Part shown: positions 58,951 through 64,000 of the stretch, in pieces | How the letters are laid out: the number at the start of each line of letters is the position of its first letter | How positions within the stretch are numbered: the first letter of the stretch is position 1 | Assembly: GCA_002221725.1 (NCBI GenBank) | Contig: NJFT01000002.1 | Location: forward strand, 372,001 to 436,000 | Reading direction: 5' to 3' | DNA length: 64,000 bases | From: Scedosporium boydii | Lineage: Eukaryota; Ascomycota; Sordariomycetes; Microascales; Microascaceae | The notes under the pieces: model-generated | What the model was told of the DNA's origin: nothing | What the model saw: only the letters and a program-made list of their open reading frames with translations | Database searches by the model: none | Program-made: the position numbers and the translations under genes

Positions 58951-59881
58951 GGCTGGCGATGTTGAACACTGAATACGGAGAACCAATTATGGGAGAGGGC
59001 TTCAGAAATGGAGTCCCCCAAGGGAAGGAACCTGGCGGAGGAACAAGCTCTGGCGTGCTCGGCACCTTGTACTCTCTCAATCGAGAGTGCCGATTGATAT
59101 CAAACTCACCCGCACTCACTTCGAGACACCCTGACATCTATCAAAGACTGCGTTTATGACCTTTGACGAGGGGTATTACATGTATCGATTCACGGCTAAT
59201 AGACCATGATACCTTCATGCGGTACATGGTGTGTATACGTATCGAGTCTCTTTCGAACTCTTTGTCCATATGTGGTTCATGCGAAGCGAGACACTAACCG
59301 GTCTTCATTCCTGGGCGCAAAATAGCTTCCTTGCGTCACACACTCGTAGAACTCCATCAACCCCCATCTCTTTCTCGAAGCGGATCGAAATTGGACTTCA
59401 CCACGTCTAAGGACATGTCTCCTGGTAGTTTGCATTTCTCCCCTTGACCTTTCTTTATTAGATATACCGCGGCGGTTTGCCCACGCGATAGTCTCCAAGT
59501 TCCAGATATCACACATACCGCTTGCCTCTCTGCATGTCTGCCATGCTCGGGTCAGATGGATCACTATTTGAATACATCCACTACACACACACCGAGCGGT
59601 CTTAGCCAAACATGATAGGTCTCGAACAAGCACAATTCACCCACTAGGTGCTTCTCGAGGCAAAAGGAAGAGAGAGGATCAATCTTGAGAAAGGCAGGAT
59701 ATTCAAATTTAATACTTCATTTATACCCACAAACAACACCAAGCAGAGGCAATTTGACTCTGGTGTATAATAAATAGTTATAAATACTCTTTAACGGAAT
59801 TAAAAAAGAAGTTGAAATAGCTTCTTTAATGCTGGAAGTTCTGTTGGTGAAGGCAAAAAGGAAAATGCCATAAAAAAATCG
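58951..59881. other. Intergenic region
   Basis: No gene is visible. A short hairpin-like sequence, CTCTCAATCGAGAG, lies about 130 bases downstream of the hypothetical gene. The last part is A/T-rich and includes the T7 terminator of the first tRNA gene. Confidence 0.5.
59872..59878 (-). terminator. Pol III T-run terminator of tRNA-Trp copy 1
   Basis: Seven T on the minus strand, starting three bases after the tRNA 3' end, are the standard RNA polymerase III stop signal. Confidence 0.8.
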
Positions 59882-59985
59882 TGAACCCAGAGCGATTTGA
59901 ACGCTCAACCTTCTGGAAACTCCATGGGAGATGGACACTCCAACTTTTGCTGGAATCAGACGCGCTACCGTTGCGCCATGGGTCC
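59882..59985 (-). tRNA. tRNA-Trp (CCA) with intron, copy 1
   Basis: On the minus strand the acceptor stem GGACCCA pairs with TGGGTTC and is followed by discriminator A. The D-arm is GCGC-AACGGTA-GCGC, and the T-arm is GAGCG-TTCAAAT-CGCTC. The anticodon stem-loop TCTGA-TTCCAGC places CCA at positions 34-36, specifying tryptophan. Length is 104 nt against 72 without intron, implying an intron of about 32 nt after position 37, the usual site. The last pair of the anticodon stem (A-C) is mismatched as I read it, so the exact intron ends may be shifted by a base or two. Confidence 0.92.
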
Positions 59986-60111
59986 TTGAATTGTTGAAAG
60001 CAGTTAGCTCATAGGGGGATTGAAAAAGTGGCATTGCTGTGAATGGAATGAGAAAAAATTAAGAAGGGCAAGAGAGAGAAAATAACTCCCTTTGTTGCTC
60101 TGAAAAAGAGC

Positions 60112-60119
60112 AAAAAAAA
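60112..60119 (-). terminator. Pol III T-run terminator of tRNA-Trp copy 2
   Basis: Eight T on the minus strand, four bases after the second tRNA. Confidence 0.8.
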
Positions 60120-60122
60120 TTA

Positions 60123-60224
60123 TGAACCCAGAGCGATTTGAACGCTCAACCTTCTGGAAACTCCGGGAGTTTGATACTCCAACTGGTGCTGGAATCAGAC
60201 GCGCTACCGTTGCGCCATGGGTCC
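60123..60224 (-). tRNA. tRNA-Trp (CCA) with intron, copy 2
   Basis: The mature part is the same as copy 1: identical acceptor, D and T arms and anticodon CCA. The intron is 30 nt and differs in sequence from that of copy 1, while exon parts are identical as far as I compared them. The two genes are 137 bp apart in the same orientation, each with its own T-run, so this is a tandem duplication whose introns have diverged. Confidence 0.92.
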
Positions 60225-61668
60225 TCGTTGGATACAACCAACCCAAAATGGCTTTATTAACCCCGCAGGAAACCTGCCAAAATATGACTAATCATTTTCT
60301 CTGAGCTATCAAGGACAATTGAACTTGGAGACTGTGCATTCAATGCTTTCTTCGCCCCCCCAGCTCCAAGAGTCAATATGAAGATAGAGACAATCTTATT
60401 AGCAAGTGAGCCGATTTTACTTCACCCCTCTGGAAACAGTGAAGGGGAGAAAGTATCAGTGGCACTAAGCAAAAGTTTATCTACATTCGAGGAAAATAAT
60501 ACAAACAGATATGAGAAGCTCTAACATGTCGAGTGGGAAATTGCCCGGTTTGCTGAGCAGCAAACACAGGCAGTGAGCCGAAAATAAACTCGAGAAATTC
60601 CAAATGGTGCCGCCAATTGCCGTCGAGTAGCTTTGATAGGGCTTCAAGGATTACGATTGATGCCTACCCCCTCACAAAGTCAACTTTCCCGTTGCTTATT
60701 AGGTGCCGTCAGGCGAGAGTGATCTCCATCCCAAGCCTCAGTCGGCCAACCAGGCTGCATGGTTACTCTTCCATGGAATATTTCAGAATCTAAACAAGAG
60801 ACGTCTCCTTTAACTGTGTAAAGGGTGCTTGGAGCCTTGGCTCTTAGTTCATCTCGCACATTCTCGAGGGGTTGATGCGACGGGTGCAAACGGGCTCCCA
60901 TTTAGTGGAGGGAATGGAATTCTACTTAGAGGTTCACTGCGAAGATCGACCTGCACAGGAAGACCAATTCCCAAATGTTAAGTTGACCCGGCTCGGGTCA
61001 ATACATCCATCATAGATATTGTCTGCGGCATGTGGCATAGTCCATCATCAAAACGCAGTTACCGTTCTTCGTCGGACAGTAAAATTTCCCATCGAAGTTG
61101 ATGACAGCTGTTACAATTGACTAAGCTAAGCTTTTGCTCCAGTACAGTTGTCAAGGTATGCTCAAATTCGAACGCTACTTGCCATTAAGCGTACCTATTG
61201 TATTAGAAGGCTCTAGTTACGTACCCTCAGCTGCCTGTTCGAGTGGAACGCATTGGAAACTTCCACCTGGAGAATTGGCCACAAGACGCTTATTAAGCCT
61301 GCCCCAACAGGTCCGTGTGCAGCTTCTAATTGGCTAGCCGCGTAGCTGGTGCATTGTTTCGCCTCAAGGCCAGAGACCGGAGCTGTGTGGTCTTCAAGTG
61401 ACCAGTTCTAGGTTGAACCTGACATTCGCCTTCCACCTCCCCTTCAAAATCTCAAAACCTTCTTTGCCAATTCCTAACCCAACAACCCGCGGCGAGGAGA
61501 TATAAATTCATCCCTTCTCATTCCTCATCTCCTTTTTCTCCAATCTTCGCGAAATCGATCTCTATCCATTTCTTGCCGAACGTACGGCATACCCAACAAA
61601 CGTCATCACCTTCCCCGTCCCTAGCCCGACCTACCATCTCCCCGACAACAGACATCAAATATCCCAAG
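60225..61668. other. Upstream region of CDC48
   Basis: No gene is visible. A TATAAA box lies at 61,501-61,506 and is followed by a C/T-rich leader up to the CDC48 start. The rest has no feature that I can name. Confidence 0.6.
61501..61506 (+). promoter_or_regulatory. Probable TATA box of CDC48
   Basis: TATAAA lies in the context GGAGATATAAATTC, 163 bases upstream of the start codon, and is followed by pyrimidine-rich sequence typical of strongly expressed fungal genes. Confidence 0.5.

Positions 61669-64000
<2,332 letters not shown>

Overview
The window looks like nuclear DNA of a filamentous ascomycete (Pezizomycotina). The genes have few, short introns (mostly 59-168 nt) with GTANGT-type donors, CTAAC/CTGAC-like branch sites and YAG acceptors. 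The recognisable proteins are fungal: a PalH/Rim21 pH sensor, a protein with the MDPLSITASAI-type fungal N-terminal domain, an Hmt1-type ABC transporter, a Lag1 ceramide synthase, Edc3 and Cdc48. Two intron-bearing tRNA-Trp genes lie near the right end. The class (Sordariomycetes or another) cannot be fixed from the sequence alone.

Layout, left to right. 1-5.5 kb: no convincing gene, but a perfect 25-bp inverted repeat and a 35-nt poly-A tract. 5.5-8.0 kb (+): an 814-aa low-complexity protein. 9.3-12.6 kb (+): a 1054-aa protein with a fungal N-terminal domain and a TPR-like region. 13.2-15.9 kb (+): a Pif1 helicase. 16.8-19.2 kb (+): the decapping enhancer Edc3. 20.7-21.1 kb (+): a possible small secreted protein. 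24.6-26.9 kb (+): PalH. 27.5-28.5 kb (-): an atypical kinase-like protein, with a decayed relative and a shared flanking repeat at 29.0-29.7 kb. 31.3-33.0 kb (+): ceramide synthase. 36.8-40.1 kb (-): the Hmt1-type transporter. 40.1-58.3 kb: 18 kb with no recognisable gene, only simple repeats and scattered short motifs. 58.3-59.0 kb (+): a small conserved-looking protein. 59.9-60.2 kb (-): two tRNA-Trp genes. 61.7 kb to the right edge (+): Cdc48, cut by the window.

The identified genes are mostly unrelated housekeeping functions: replication and telomere helicase, mRNA decapping, ambient pH signalling, sphingolipid synthesis, metal/conjugate transport, and ubiquitin-dependent segregase activity. 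I see no secondary-metabolite cluster, CRISPR array, intact transposon or rRNA gene.

The features most worth a second look are the decayed kinase paralogue, the 25-bp inverted repeat, two strongly over-represented intergenic words (TACTTCGTA and ATCAATTGAT), and the long gene-empty stretch. Exon boundaries were derived by eye from splice signals, reading frame and family resemblance. No search or computation was run.
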